From Rhodospirillales bacterium (GTDB lineage: Bacteria > Pseudomonadota > Alphaproteobacteria > Rhodospirillales > Defluviicoccaceae): a DNA stretch of 64,000 bases. Numbering within the stretch: position 1 is the first letter of the stretch; each line of letters starts with the position of its first letter. Location of the stretch: NCBI GenBank assembly GCA_016793925.1, contig JAEULH010000083.1, positions 1-64,000 on the forward strand, in the 5' to 3' direction. Under the pieces are notes generated by a model. The model ran no database searches and was not told where the DNA came from. It saw only the letters and a program-made list of their open reading frames with translations. Shown here piece by piece: positions 51,577 to 61,444 of the stretch. The translations under genes were made by a program, and so were the position numbers.

Positions 51577-54402
51577 TCAGGGACCGGCCGGCCGCTCAGG
51601 ATCCGACGCCGCCGGCGCGCCTGCGCCGTGCGCGCCGCGCCAGTAGGCGGGAATGTCGCGGCGATAGCGGCGCATGACGAGGTTGGCGATCAGCGCGGTC
51701 CAGCCCGTCTGGTGCGCCGCCCCCAGCCCCTGCCCGGTTTCTGCATGGAAGTATTCGTAGAACAACAACAGGTCGCGCCAGTGCGGGTCCATGGCGAACG
51801 GCGGCTGATCCGCCAGCGCCGGGACCGCCCCGCGGCCGCCGCCGGCGGTCCGCTCGCCGGTGTGGCGGTACATGTCGACGATCCGCTCCGCGACCAGGGT
51901 GGCGATTTCGCGCAGGCTGAGCGTGCGACCGCCGAGGCAGGGTACCGGAACTCGAAAGTCTTCGCCGAGGAAGCGGTGGAAGCGCTCGATCGACTGGATC
52001 AGGAGGTAATTCACCGGCAACCAGACCGGGCCGCGCCAATTGGAGTTGCCGCCGAACATCGGCGATGTGGACTCGCCCGGGACGTACTCGATGACCGCCT
52101 CGCCGATCCCCGGGAGGGTGCCGAGATTGCGCCGGTCGGCGTGGATCTTGCTGACGCTGCGGACCCCGTGGGGCGAGAGGAACTGCCGCTCGTCAAGAAG
52201 GCGCGTGAGGATCCGCGGCAGCATCGTGTGATCGACCAGCGCCAGCAGATGCTCGCCGCGCGCGTTCTCCGCGTCGGGACAGGCGCAGATGTGATGCCCC
52301 TGGAACGTGCCTCCCTTGTGCATGTGAAGGCCCGCCTTGAAGCGCGGGGCATGCGCGAGCAGGCGCTCGTCGACGACCTCGGTCGCGAACAGCGGGATCA
52401 GCCCGACCATGGAATAGACGTCGATGCGATGGACGCCGCCGTCCGGCGTAACGATCAGGTCCTTGAAGAAGCCGCTCTCCGGATCCCACAACGACACCCC
52501 GGCGCCGCTGTGTCCGCCGATGGCGTCGGCAATGGCCAGGAACTGCTCGTAGGTCAGGATCGCGATGTCCTCGTACTCCGGATCGATCGCGTTCAGCTCC
52601 AGGGCGATCACGGTCATGTCCAGCGCGAACATCGCCATCCAGCCGGTCGCGTCGGCCTGCTTCAGGCTGTAGCCGAAGGGGAGCGGGTGCGACCGGTCGG
52701 TGACGGAGATGTTGTCGAGGCCGAGGAAGCCGCCCTCGAAGACGTTCTGACCGTCCGCGTCCTTGCGGTTGATCCACCAGGCGTAGTTGAGCAGAAGCTT
52801 GTGGAAAACCCGCTTGAGAAAGCCGTGGTCGCCGACGCCGCGCTGGACCCGCTCGGCGCGGAACGCCTTGAGCGCGGCCATGGCGTGCACCGGCGGGTTG
52901 ACGTCGCCGAAGTTCCACTCGTAGGCGGGAATCTGTCCGTTGGGGTTGAGGTAGCGCTCCGACACCATCAGCTCGACCTGGTCCTTGGCGAAGTCGATGT
53001 CGATCAGGGCCAGGGCGCTGCAGTGGAAGGCGAGATCCCAGGCGGCGAACCAGGGATACTCCCAGGCGTCCGGCATCGAGATGATGTCGCGGGCTTTCAG
53101 CGTCTTCCAGCCTCGGTTGCGCCCGTCCAGCCGGCTCGCCGGCGGCGGGAACAGGTCGCCCTGCAACCACCGCTCGACGTCGTAGTGATAGAACTGCTTG
53201 GTCCAGATGACGCCCGCCAGCGCCTGACGGATGATGCCCTGATCCTCGGGCCGGGCCGCCGGCTGCAGGTCATGGAAGAAGACGTCCGCCTCGCTGCGGC
53301 GGGTCGCCAGGATCACCTCGGTGCGCGCGAACGGGGTTGACAGCGACTTGGCCGAGAGCACCAGGTCGACGCGGACGCTGTGCCCGGCAGGCACGTCGTA
53401 GCCGTGCCAGGCGGCGAACTTGCTGCCCGCCTTCGCCGCATTTACGGCGCTCGCGTCGCCGCCGACCACGCGGTCGTGGAAGGCGTCCTTCGCCGAAGCG
53501 CCGGCGTTGCCGATGCCGAACAACCGGTCGCTGTTGGTGTCATTCTCGCAGAAGAGTTCCCGGGCGGCCTGCCGCCCATACAGGAAGTAGTGGCCGAGGT
53601 CGGAATGGTCGGCGCGCACGCACCATGCCGCGCCCAGGGGCGCGCTCTGCGCACGGATCTCGGGCTTGCGCTCGCCGCGCCGCGAGGCCTCCTCCGACCC
53701 GCGCTCGGCCTCGCCGCCGGCGTTGTCGCCGGGCTCGCCCCACGACCAGGTGTTGCGGAACCAGAGCGTCGGCAGAAGGTGCAGCTCGGCCGTCTCGGGG
53801 CCGCGGTTGGCCGCATCGATCCGGATGTGGATTTCGTCGACGCCGGCCTTGGCGTAGGTCACACCGATATCGAAGTAGCGGTTCTCGGCGAACGCGCCCG
53901 CTTCCAGCAGCCCGAAGGGCGGGTCGAACCTGCTGCGCCGCGCGTTTTCCTCGACCAGCGCCGCGTAGGGGAACGCCGTTTGCGGATACTTGTAGAGATA
54001 GCGCAGGTAGCTGTGGCTGGGCGTCGCGTCGAGATAGAAGTAATACTCCTTCACGTCCTCGCCGCGATTGCCCTGCGCGCCGGTGAGGCCGAACGCCCGC
54101 TCCTTGAGGATCGGGTCGCGACCGTTCCACAGGGCCAGCGCAAAACACAAGGTCTGGTTCTCGTCGCAGATGCCGCCGAGGCCGTCCTCGCTCCAGCGAT
54201 AGGCGCGGGCGCGAGCGTGTTCGTGCGGCAAAAAGCTCCAGGCGTCGCCGCCGGCGCCGTAGTCTTCGCGGACGGTTCCCCACGCCCGCTCCGCCAGGTA
54301 CGGCCCCCACAACCGCCAGTTTTCGGCGCCGCGACGCTGGTTTTCCAGTCGGCGGCGCTCGGCGCCTGCCGCGCGGTCGTCGTCCCGGGCATGCTCGTCC
54401 AT
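51577..54402 (-). CDS. GH63-type glucosidase (MGH1-like)
   Basis: A 941-residue protein of the glucosidase family found in bacteria as 'MGH1-type glucosidase' (GH63-like). It lacks a signal peptide. Recognisable stretches are WGPYLAERAWGTVREDYG near the N-terminus, YLDATPSHSYLRYLYKYPQ, IPAYEWNFGDVNPPVHAMAA in the catalytic alpha/alpha barrel and WRGPVWLPVNYLLIQSIERF with the C-terminal GQGLGAAHQTGWTALIANL. The family cleaves alpha-glucosidic bonds, possibly of trehalose- or mannosylglycerate-like sugars; the substrate is unknown here. GAGGAG precedes ATG 54402. It lies 115 bases from the DJ-1-like gene and is transcribed before it. Confidence 0.85.
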   Translation of the reverse strand: MDEHARDDDRAAGAERRRLENQRRGAENWRLWGPYLAERAWGTVREDYGAGGDAWSFLPHEHARARAYRWSEDGLGGICDENQTLCFALALWNGRDPILKERAFGLTGAQGNRGEDVKEYYFYLDATPSHSYLRYLYKYPQTAFPYAALVEENARRSRFDPPFGLLEAGAFAENRYFDIGVTYAKAGVDEIHIRIDAANRGPETAELHLLPTLWFRNTWSWGEPGDNAGGEAERGSEEASRRGERKPEIRAQSAPLGAAWCVRADHSDLGHYFLYGRQAARELFCENDTNSDRLFGIGNAGASAKDAFHDRVVGGDASAVNAAKAGSKFAAWHGYDVPAGHSVRVDLVLSAKSLSTPFARTEVILATRRSEADVFFHDLQPAARPEDQGIIRQALAGVIWTKQFYHYDVERWLQGDLFPPPASRLDGRNRGWKTLKARDIISMPDAWEYPWFAAWDLAFHCSALALIDIDFAKDQVELMVSERYLNPNGQIPAYEWNFGDVNPPVHAMAALKAFRAERVQRGVGDHGFLKRVFHKLLLNYAWWINRKDADGQNVFEGGFLGLDNISVTDRSHPLPFGYSLKQADATGWMAMFALDMTVIALELNAIDPEYEDIAILTYEQFLAIADAIGGHSGAGVSLWDPESGFFKDLIVTPDGGVHRIDVYSMVGLIPLFATEVVDERLLAHAPRFKAGLHMHKGGTFQGHHICACPDAENARGEHLLALVDHTMLPRILTRLLDERQFLSPHGVRSVSKIHADRRNLGTLPGIGEAVIEYVPGESTSPMFGGNSNWRGPVWLPVNYLLIQSIERFHRFLGEDFRVPVPCLGGRTLSLREIATLVAERIVDMYRHTGERTAGGGRGAVPALADQPPFAMDPHWRDLLLFYEYFHAETGQGLGAAHQTGWTALIANLVMRRYRRDIPAYWRGAHGAGAPAASDPERPAGP

Positions 54403-54575
54403 ATCCGCTCCTCGCCGAACCCCTCGGCTCGATCCGAGGTTAGGTCAAGCCGCGACCGCTGGCGAGAGGCGGTTTTTGGGACGGAAGCGGCGACCTGGAA
54501 GAGCTGCCGGCAGTGCCTGAAGCGCGTTGGGCTTGCGCAGTCGCAGTTGTGGTGGCGACCTGCGGACGTCCTCCC

Positions 54576-55949
54576 TCACCGCCTGAACGTCGCGGCGAGT
54601 TCGAGATGAGGTGACCAGAGGAACTGGTCGACCGGCGTTACCGTTTCGAGGCGGAAGCCGCCGCCCGCGAGAAGCCGCGCGTCGCGGATGAAGGTCGCAA
54701 GATTGCAGGAGATCGCGACCACGACGGGCACGGGCGAGTCCGCGAGAAACATCGCCTGGGCGCGAGCGCCGGCCCGCGGCGGATCGAACGCCACCGCGTC
54801 GAAGCGGCGGAGTTCGTCCGGCTCCAGGGGCCGGGCGAACAGGTTGCGCCGTTCGGTCGTGAGGCCGGTTTTGCCGCGCACGGCCGCCGCCAGCGCCGCC
54901 ACGGCCGCTTCATCGCCATCGACGGCATGAATCCTTTTGCCTGCGGCGGCCAGGGCGAGAGCGAACACGCCAAGGCCGCAGAACAGGTCGGCTGCGGTAT
55001 TTGCCTGCGCCATGGCTGCAAGCACGGCCTGCGTGAGCGCGGCCTCGCCAAGGCCGCTCGCCTGAAGGAAGGCGTCGGGTGGAACGGCAACGGCGCTCCC
55101 GCCATGAACGACGGCGACCGGCCGGTGCTGGACGACGGGTTCGGCCGGCGCCGCCGGTTTCCGCCGCCACGAGAGCCGGGCCAGCCCTGCTTCGCAGGCA
55201 AAGCATGACCACCGTTCGCGCAGGCTGGCCGACGGCGGGTCCGACCAGTCGAAGACGACATCGAGGCCGCCATTCAGGCGGCTGATTGCGACCCGCGTCT
55301 TCCCGCCGCGCGCGAGCGTCCCGTCGAGAAGCTCGCGCAACATGGGAACAACAGCCGCGATGTCGGGATCGAGGACCGGACACGCCGACAGGTCGATTAC
55401 ATCGTTGCTGCGGGCGGCGGCAAATCCGACGCAGACCCGCGACCCCGCCGCAGCCGCTCGGACAGCGGTGAAGGTTGCGCGCCGGCGGGCGCCGGGCGGG
55501 ATGCGGACCGGCGACGCCACGGACGCGTCGCCGAGACCGGCGCGATCCAGCGCCAGCCGCAGTCGCCCCAGCTTCCAGGCGATGTAGTCGTCGTCACCCA
55601 GATGCTGCAGGGCGCAACCGCCGCAGCGGGCGAAGTGAGGGCACGGCGCTTCGGTCCGGCCTGGCCCTGGCCGCAGGATGGCGACGATCTCCGCCATCCG
55701 GCCGTCGCCGTGGGACGGACCGATCCGGACGCGCAGCCGATCGCCGGGCAGGCTCTTGGCAATGAACAATTTTTCTCCATCCGGGCCGACCGCCAGGCCG
55801 TCGCCGCGGCTGCCAAGGCCGGTGACCTCGACCTCGACCGGCGCCCCGCTGGACGCTTCGGCGGCTTGCCGCTGCCGCACCCGCCGCGATGGCCGCTTGG
55901 TTTGGGCGGAGCCTCGCCCGGTCGAGCGCACCTTCCGCATGTGCACCAT
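54576..55949 (-). CDS. TrmA/RlmD-family RNA m5U methyltransferase with TRAM domain
   Basis: A 457-residue SAM-dependent enzyme that methylates uridine in rRNA or tRNA. After a basic tail, residues 40-105 are a TRAM RNA-binding domain (VEVEVTGLGSRGDGLAVGPDG). The iron-sulfur cluster motif CPHFARCGGCALQH follows. The C-terminal catalytic part has AADLFCGLGVFALALAAAGK, FDPPRAGARAQ and the catalytic Cys motif ISCNLATFIRDARLL, with FLWSPHLELAA at the end. The exact base (U747/U1939-type) cannot be told. ATG 55949 is chosen because upstream sequence is not conserved in style. Confidence 0.87.
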   Translation of the reverse strand: MVHMRKVRSTGRGSAQTKRPSRRVRQRQAAEASSGAPVEVEVTGLGSRGDGLAVGPDGEKLFIAKSLPGDRLRVRIGPSHGDGRMAEIVAILRPGPGRTEAPCPHFARCGGCALQHLGDDDYIAWKLGRLRLALDRAGLGDASVASPVRIPPGARRRATFTAVRAAAAGSRVCVGFAAARSNDVIDLSACPVLDPDIAAVVPMLRELLDGTLARGGKTRVAISRLNGGLDVVFDWSDPPSASLRERWSCFACEAGLARLSWRRKPAAPAEPVVQHRPVAVVHGGSAVAVPPDAFLQASGLGEAALTQAVLAAMAQANTAADLFCGLGVFALALAAAGKRIHAVDGDEAAVAALAAAVRGKTGLTTERRNLFARPLEPDELRRFDAVAFDPPRAGARAQAMFLADSPVPVVVAISCNLATFIRDARLLAGGGFRLETVTPVDQFLWSPHLELAATFRR

Positions 55950-56060
55950 CCCGTTGGTTTCCTTACACAGGCGATTTCGTCGCAGCGAAGCTCTTCTTCC
56001 GGCACGGTCGGAACGGCGCGGCATGCATGGCCCGCATAGCTTCGCTGCACATTTTTTGGT

Positions 56061-56089
56061 TTGCAGCGTCGATCGAGCTGCGCTATATA
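56061..56089 (+). promoter_or_regulatory. Candidate promoter of the small RNA
   Basis: TTGCAG (56061-56066) and TATATA (56084-56089) are separated by exactly 17 bases, the ideal spacing for a sigma-70-type promoter. Transcription would begin near 56096 and run into the structured region and terminator that end at 56261. The -10 is strong; the -35 matches the consensus in the TTG half only. Confidence 0.5.
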
Positions 56090-56095
56090 AGCGAA

Positions 56096-56261
56096 CGATG
56101 GTGTTGCGGTGCAGCATTCGCTTTGAGCGCAACGCCCACGAGTTTCAGAGTTTTCGAGTGCAACGCTCGAAAAAGGGGCCTGTTTCCGAACAGGTCCTAC
56201 GTCTCCCAGACGTGAAGCCTCCCTGTTGGACTTGAGCCGGGCTTTTTAGCCCGGCTTTTTT
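56096..56261 (+). ncRNA. Candidate trans-acting sRNA, AbcR (alpha-r15)-like
   Basis: This 166-base noncoding stretch lies between two minus-strand genes and has a promoter, a chain of hairpins and a Rho-independent terminator. Hairpins are TTTTCGAG/CTCGAAAA (56151-56173), CCTGTT-TCCG-AACAGG (56179-56194), ACGTCT-CCC-AGACGT (56199-56213) and the terminator stem AGCCGGGC/GCCCGGCT. The loops and single strands carry CTCCCA (56204-56208 region) and GCCTCCCTG (56217-56225), C-rich anti-Shine-Dalgarno motifs like those of the alphaproteobacterial AbcR sRNAs, which repress ABC transporter mRNAs with Hfq. The family match is from memory of AbcR and is not confirmed by a covariance model. Confidence 0.6.
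56235..56261 (+). terminator. Rho-independent terminator
   Basis: An 8-bp perfect stem AGCCGGGC (56235-56242) and GCCCGGCT (56249-56256) around TTTTTA is followed by a T-run to 56261. It is the clearest intrinsic terminator in the window and ends the small RNA transcript on the plus strand. Confidence 0.85.
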
Positions 56262-56291
56262 CTGCGTGTTGCCGTTCAGACGCATTGTCGT

Positions 56292-57104
56292 TCAGACGAG
56301 GTCGGCTGCGACCACGTCGAGGATCATCATCGCCGCGAAACCGGCCACCAAGCCGAAGGTGGATTCGCTTTCGTGGCCGTTGCCGTGGGTCTCGGGGATG
56401 ATCTCGTGGCTGATGACGAACAGCATGGCGCCGGCGGCCCCCGACAGGCCCAGGGGCAGGAAGGTCTGCGACAAAGACACGAACCACGCCCCGGTCAAGC
56501 CGCCGACCGTCTCGACGACGCCGGTCGCAAGCGCGACCAGCACCGCCTTCGCACGACTGTAGTTGAGGCTGAGGAGCGCCAGGGCGACGACGAAGCCTTC
56601 GGGCAGGTTCTGCAGGAAGATCCCGCCCATCAGCGCGAGCCCGTTGGCGACGTTGCCGCCGCCGAAACCGACGCCGACCGCGGCGCCCTCCGGAAAATTG
56701 TGCAGGGTGATGGCGAAGACGAAGAGCCAGATCCGCCGCACCGTGCTTGGCGAGTGATGTTCATGGTCGAGGAAGAAATGCTCGTGCGGCAGATAGCGGT
56801 GCGCAAGCCAGATGCCGCCCGCGCCAACGAGCATCCCCAGGGCGACGAGAACGACGCCGCCCAGCACGCTGCCGGCCTGCGCCGACCCGGCGTCGAGTCC
56901 GGGGAGGATCAACGAAAAGGAGACAGCCGCCAGCATGATGCCGGCCGATCCGCCGAGCAGGACGTCCTGGAGACGGCGCGACGCGTTCGAAATCAGCAGC
57001 ACCGGCAGGGCGCCGATGCCGGTCGCCAGGCTCGCGATCAGACTGGCGAGGCTGCCCGCATGGACCGGCGACAGGCTCGAAAAGTAGGCGACGACCGCGT
57101 CCAC
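56292..57104 (-). CDS. ZIP-family metal transporter
   Basis: A 270-residue polytopic inner-membrane protein of the ZIP (zinc/iron permease) family. Eight hydrophobic segments and the two signature helices are present: LHNFPEGAAVGVGFGG (TM4, with metal-binding His, Asn, Glu) and ISHEIIPETHG (later His/Glu motif), plus LQNLPEGFVVALA. A His-rich loop, LPHEHFFLDHEHHSP, lies between TM3 and TM4 as in ZupT-type importers. The start is GTG 57104 behind AAGGAA. The likely job is uptake of zinc or related divalent metals. Confidence 0.88.
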   Translation of the reverse strand: MDAVVAYFSSLSPVHAGSLASLIASLATGIGALPVLLISNASRRLQDVLLGGSAGIMLAAVSFSLILPGLDAGSAQAGSVLGGVVLVALGMLVGAGGIWLAHRYLPHEHFFLDHEHHSPSTVRRIWLFVFAITLHNFPEGAAVGVGFGGGNVANGLALMGGIFLQNLPEGFVVALALLSLNYSRAKAVLVALATGVVETVGGLTGAWFVSLSQTFLPLGLSGAAGAMLFVISHEIIPETHGNGHESESTFGLVAGFAAMMILDVVAADLV

Positions 57105-57161
57105 CGGGATTCCTTCACGTGGTTCCCTGTCGAATCCCGGTCGACGCGCGCTGCCTCGATC

Positions 57162-59195
57162 TCAGGACGCCTGCTGCGCGGCGCGCTGGGCGATCACGTC
57201 GTCGGCGAGCCGGCCGGTCAGTTCCTGCAGGTGGTCGAAACTCCATTCGAAGGTGCCGACGCCAAGCGTCGCCGAGCGCAACTCGATGATCAGGTCGTAC
57301 ATCTCCGCCTGGGGCAGCAGCACCGCAACCTCGTCCCAGCCCTGCCAATCGGTGCGCGCCTGAAAACCGAGGATCTGGCCGCGACGGCCGCTGACCAGGC
57401 GCTGGATGCGCGAGGTGAACTCCGAGGGCACCGAGATCTTGAAGTTGAAGATCGGCTCGAGGATGACCGGATTGCATTTCGGCATGCCCTCGCGCATCGC
57501 CTGCTGCGCCGCCTTGCGGAAGGCCATGTCCGAGCTGTCGACGGTATGGAACTGGCCGTCGGTCAAGGTCACGGCGAGGTCGACCACCGAAAAGCCGAGC
57601 GGTCCGCGGTTCATGTATTCGCGCACGCCGGCTTCGACCGCGGGGATGTATTGCTTGGGCACCACGCCGCCGGTGATCGAGTCCGAAAAGGCAAAGCCGC
57701 TGCCGCGCGGGAGCGGCTTGATGTCGATGTGGACGTCGCCGAATTCGCCGTGGCCGCCCGACTGCTTCTTGTGCCGGGCGTGCTGACTGACCGCCGCGCG
57801 AATCGTTTCCTTGTAGGGAATCTGCGGCCGGTGCGAGACCATCTGGACGTTGTAGCGATTGCGCAGGCGGTCGAGCGCGATCGCGAGGTGCATCTCGCCC
57901 TGGCCCCACAGCAGCATCTCCCCGGTGTCGGGGTCGTGGCCGAAGGACAGCGACGGGTCTTCCTCGACCAGCCGGGCGAGCGCGCTGGTGAGCTTCACTT
58001 CGTCGGCGCGCTGCTCGGCGTGAACCGCCAGCGCGAACAACGGCTTCAGCGGCGGCGGCCATGGCTGGCCGCCGAGTTTGCCGCTCGCGGAAAGCAGGGT
58101 TCCGGTCGTCGCGTTGTCAAGGCGGCCGAGCGCGACCACCTCGCCGGCCTGCGCACCGGTCCTCTTCTCCAGCCGGGCGCCGAGGGGACGATTGACCCCG
58201 CTCACCCGCTCCCCGTTCAGGGTCATGCCGTCGGCGATCTCGCCGCGCCAGACCCGAACGTACGACAGCTTGCCGGTGTGCGCGGCATGGACGCTTTTGA
58301 AAATCCGCGCGCACGGTTCGCCGGCATCGGGAACCTCGAGCCGGGCCGCGGTCACCGCCGGTTCGGGCGCTTCGTGCCGCAGCGCCTTCATCAGCCGGGT
58401 GACGCCGTGCATGGACTCCGCGCAGCCGAAGAAGACCGGCACGATCAGATCGTCGGCAAGGTCGCGGCTCAGACCGGCATAGATCTCGTCGGTCGGCGGC
58501 ACCACGTCTTCCAGGAGCTTCTCGAGCAGGTCGTCGTCGAAGTCGGCGATGGCCTCGAGCATATCCCGGCGCGCTTCCTGCTCCTGCTCGGCCGCGTCCT
58601 CGGGCAGGCTGATGAGCTCCGAGCGCTGGCCCGGCGACCAGCGGAAGGCGCGTTCGCTGACGAGGTCGACGAAGCCGGTGATCTGTCCCTGCTTCTCGCG
58701 CAGCGGGATCTCGCGCAGGACCAGCGGCCGCGCCGACAGCGCCTGCAGCGCCTCAAGCGTGGCCCGCACGCTGGTTTCGGCCTGATCCATCTTGTTGATG
58801 AAGACGATGTGCGGAACGCCGTTATCGTCGAGAAAGCGAAGCAGCGGCGCGACCGTCAGGACCTTGTCCGGCGCCGGCTCGCAAACCAGAACGGCGATGT
58901 CGGCCACAAGCAGGGCGCTGTAGGAGTCCTGGATCAGCTCGATGTTGCCGGGGCAATCGAGGAACGTCCAGGTCTCGTCCAGATATTCGGTCACGGCCAC
59001 GTTGAGTTCGGTACTCATCTGCCGCGCGCGGGCTTCCGCGGAAGCATCGCCTACGGTGTTGCCGTCGCGCACGCTGCCCTTGCGCGTGGTCGCGCCGGTG
59101 AGCGACAGGATGCTTTCCAGAAGCGAGGTCTTGCCGCTGAGGTAAGGGCCGACGAGCGCCGCGCAGCGGGGCGGCGAAGGCGATTTCCTGCTCAC
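57162..59195 (-). CDS. Elongation factor G paralogue (EF-G-like, altered G3 motif)
   Basis: A 677-residue GTPase with EF-G domain order. G1 is GPYLSGKTS (residues 16-24), G4 is NKMD (134-137), and G3 is DCPGN (80-84), where normal EF-G has DTPGH. The catalytic His that activates water for GTP hydrolysis is thus replaced by Asn. Domains II-V follow, including the EF-G-like GQGEMHLAIALDRL, GGHGEFGDVHIDI and DSSDMAFRKAAQQAM. It resembles the alphaproteobacterial EF-G-like proteins of unknown role rather than canonical fusA. GTG 59195 with GGGAG upstream fits better than the frame's earlier start. The gene stands alone. Confidence 0.87.
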   Translation of the reverse strand: MSRKSPSPPRCAALVGPYLSGKTSLLESILSLTGATTRKGSVRDGNTVGDASAEARARQMSTELNVAVTEYLDETWTFLDCPGNIELIQDSYSALLVADIAVLVCEPAPDKVLTVAPLLRFLDDNGVPHIVFINKMDQAETSVRATLEALQALSARPLVLREIPLREKQGQITGFVDLVSERAFRWSPGQRSELISLPEDAAEQEQEARRDMLEAIADFDDDLLEKLLEDVVPPTDEIYAGLSRDLADDLIVPVFFGCAESMHGVTRLMKALRHEAPEPAVTAARLEVPDAGEPCARIFKSVHAAHTGKLSYVRVWRGEIADGMTLNGERVSGVNRPLGARLEKRTGAQAGEVVALGRLDNATTGTLLSASGKLGGQPWPPPLKPLFALAVHAEQRADEVKLTSALARLVEEDPSLSFGHDPDTGEMLLWGQGEMHLAIALDRLRNRYNVQMVSHRPQIPYKETIRAAVSQHARHKKQSGGHGEFGDVHIDIKPLPRGSGFAFSDSITGGVVPKQYIPAVEAGVREYMNRGPLGFSVVDLAVTLTDGQFHTVDSSDMAFRKAAQQAMREGMPKCNPVILEPIFNFKISVPSEFTSRIQRLVSGRRGQILGFQARTDWQGWDEVAVLLPQAEMYDLIIELRSATLGVGTFEWSFDHLQELTGRLADDVIAQRAAQQAS

Positions 59196-59304
59196 GAGCG
59201 TTCTCCCGGGGCATGGCTTCTTGGCGGGCGCGCGAACGCGCCACATTACGTTGTGGCGTCAGCCTACCGCCTCAAGGCAGTGAATCAAGCGCAAAACCGG
59301 ACGT

Positions 59305-60803
<1,499 letters not shown>

Positions 60804-60944
60804 ATGCGCTGGTTGCTTGTCGTAATGACCTTGGCGCTGCTCGCAGGATGCGCCACGGCGCAGGAAGTCTGCACCAAGAAAGGCTACGACCCGGGAACGG
60901 ATGCGTACGCCAAGTGCATGAAACAGCAGAGCATTCCCGACTAG
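60804..60944 (+). CDS. Small lipoprotein
   Basis: A 46-residue reading frame, too short for most gene callers. MRWLLVVMTLALLAGC is a lipoprotein signal with lipobox LAGC; the mature 31 residues have two further Cys and the pattern GYDPGTDAYAKCMKQQS, which occurs in small alphaproteobacterial envelope proteins. AAGGGGAGGG precedes ATG 60804. No function is known. Confidence 0.7.
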   Translation: MRWLLVVMTLALLAGCATAQEVCTKKGYDPGTDAYAKCMKQQSIPD

Positions 60945-61173
60945 GACCTGATCGTGATCTAGAGTTCTTGCGAGGCTGGCTACAGGCAGCCAAGTGCGGG
61001 TCGCGCTGACGTGCGCCCGGCACTTTTTGCGCCTGTTGACGGCGCCTCGCCCGCTCGCGCCGATCGGCAGCCCGACGGCAACGAGCCGTGGCCGTTCCGG
61101 CCTCTCCCGAAGCCATCGTCGCCTGCACTTACGTCCGGATGGGCGCTTGCCCGGCCTGCCGCCTTCAGCTCGA

Positions 61174-61260
61174 TGGTGCGGGCGGTCGGACTCGAACCGA
61201 CACTCTGTCACCAGAACCGGATTTTGAGTCCGGCGCGTCTGCCAATTCCGCCACGCCCGC
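61174..61260 (-). tRNA. tRNA-Leu(CAA)
   Basis: On the minus strand the sequence folds as a class II tRNA: acceptor GCGGGCG/CGCCCGC, D arm GCGGAATTGGCAGACGC, anticodon stem-loop CCGGA-CTCAAAA-TCCGG with anticodon CAA (codon UUG), a long variable arm, T arm GTCGGTTCGAGTCCGAC and discriminator A. The CCA end is encoded (61174-61176). The structure is complete. Confidence 0.95.
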
Positions 61261-61444
61261 CGTGCGCATCATCGATCGGCACAGGAATAGGGGACTATAG
61301 CTCGCGGCGACGCGAGGTCAACGTCATGCGCGCGGATCCTCGCACGCCGTCGGCGGCGGTCGAAGACGCCCGACGCCGGCGCGGTCGATACCGTCGTCGT
61401 GAAGCGAACGCCTGCGCTCGAAGCGAACGAAGCGAGCGCGCCGG

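Noticed and set aside
49795-53340. 1181-codon open frame on the plus strand
   Set aside because: It is antisense to the DJ-1-like and glucosidase genes and has no recognisable domain.
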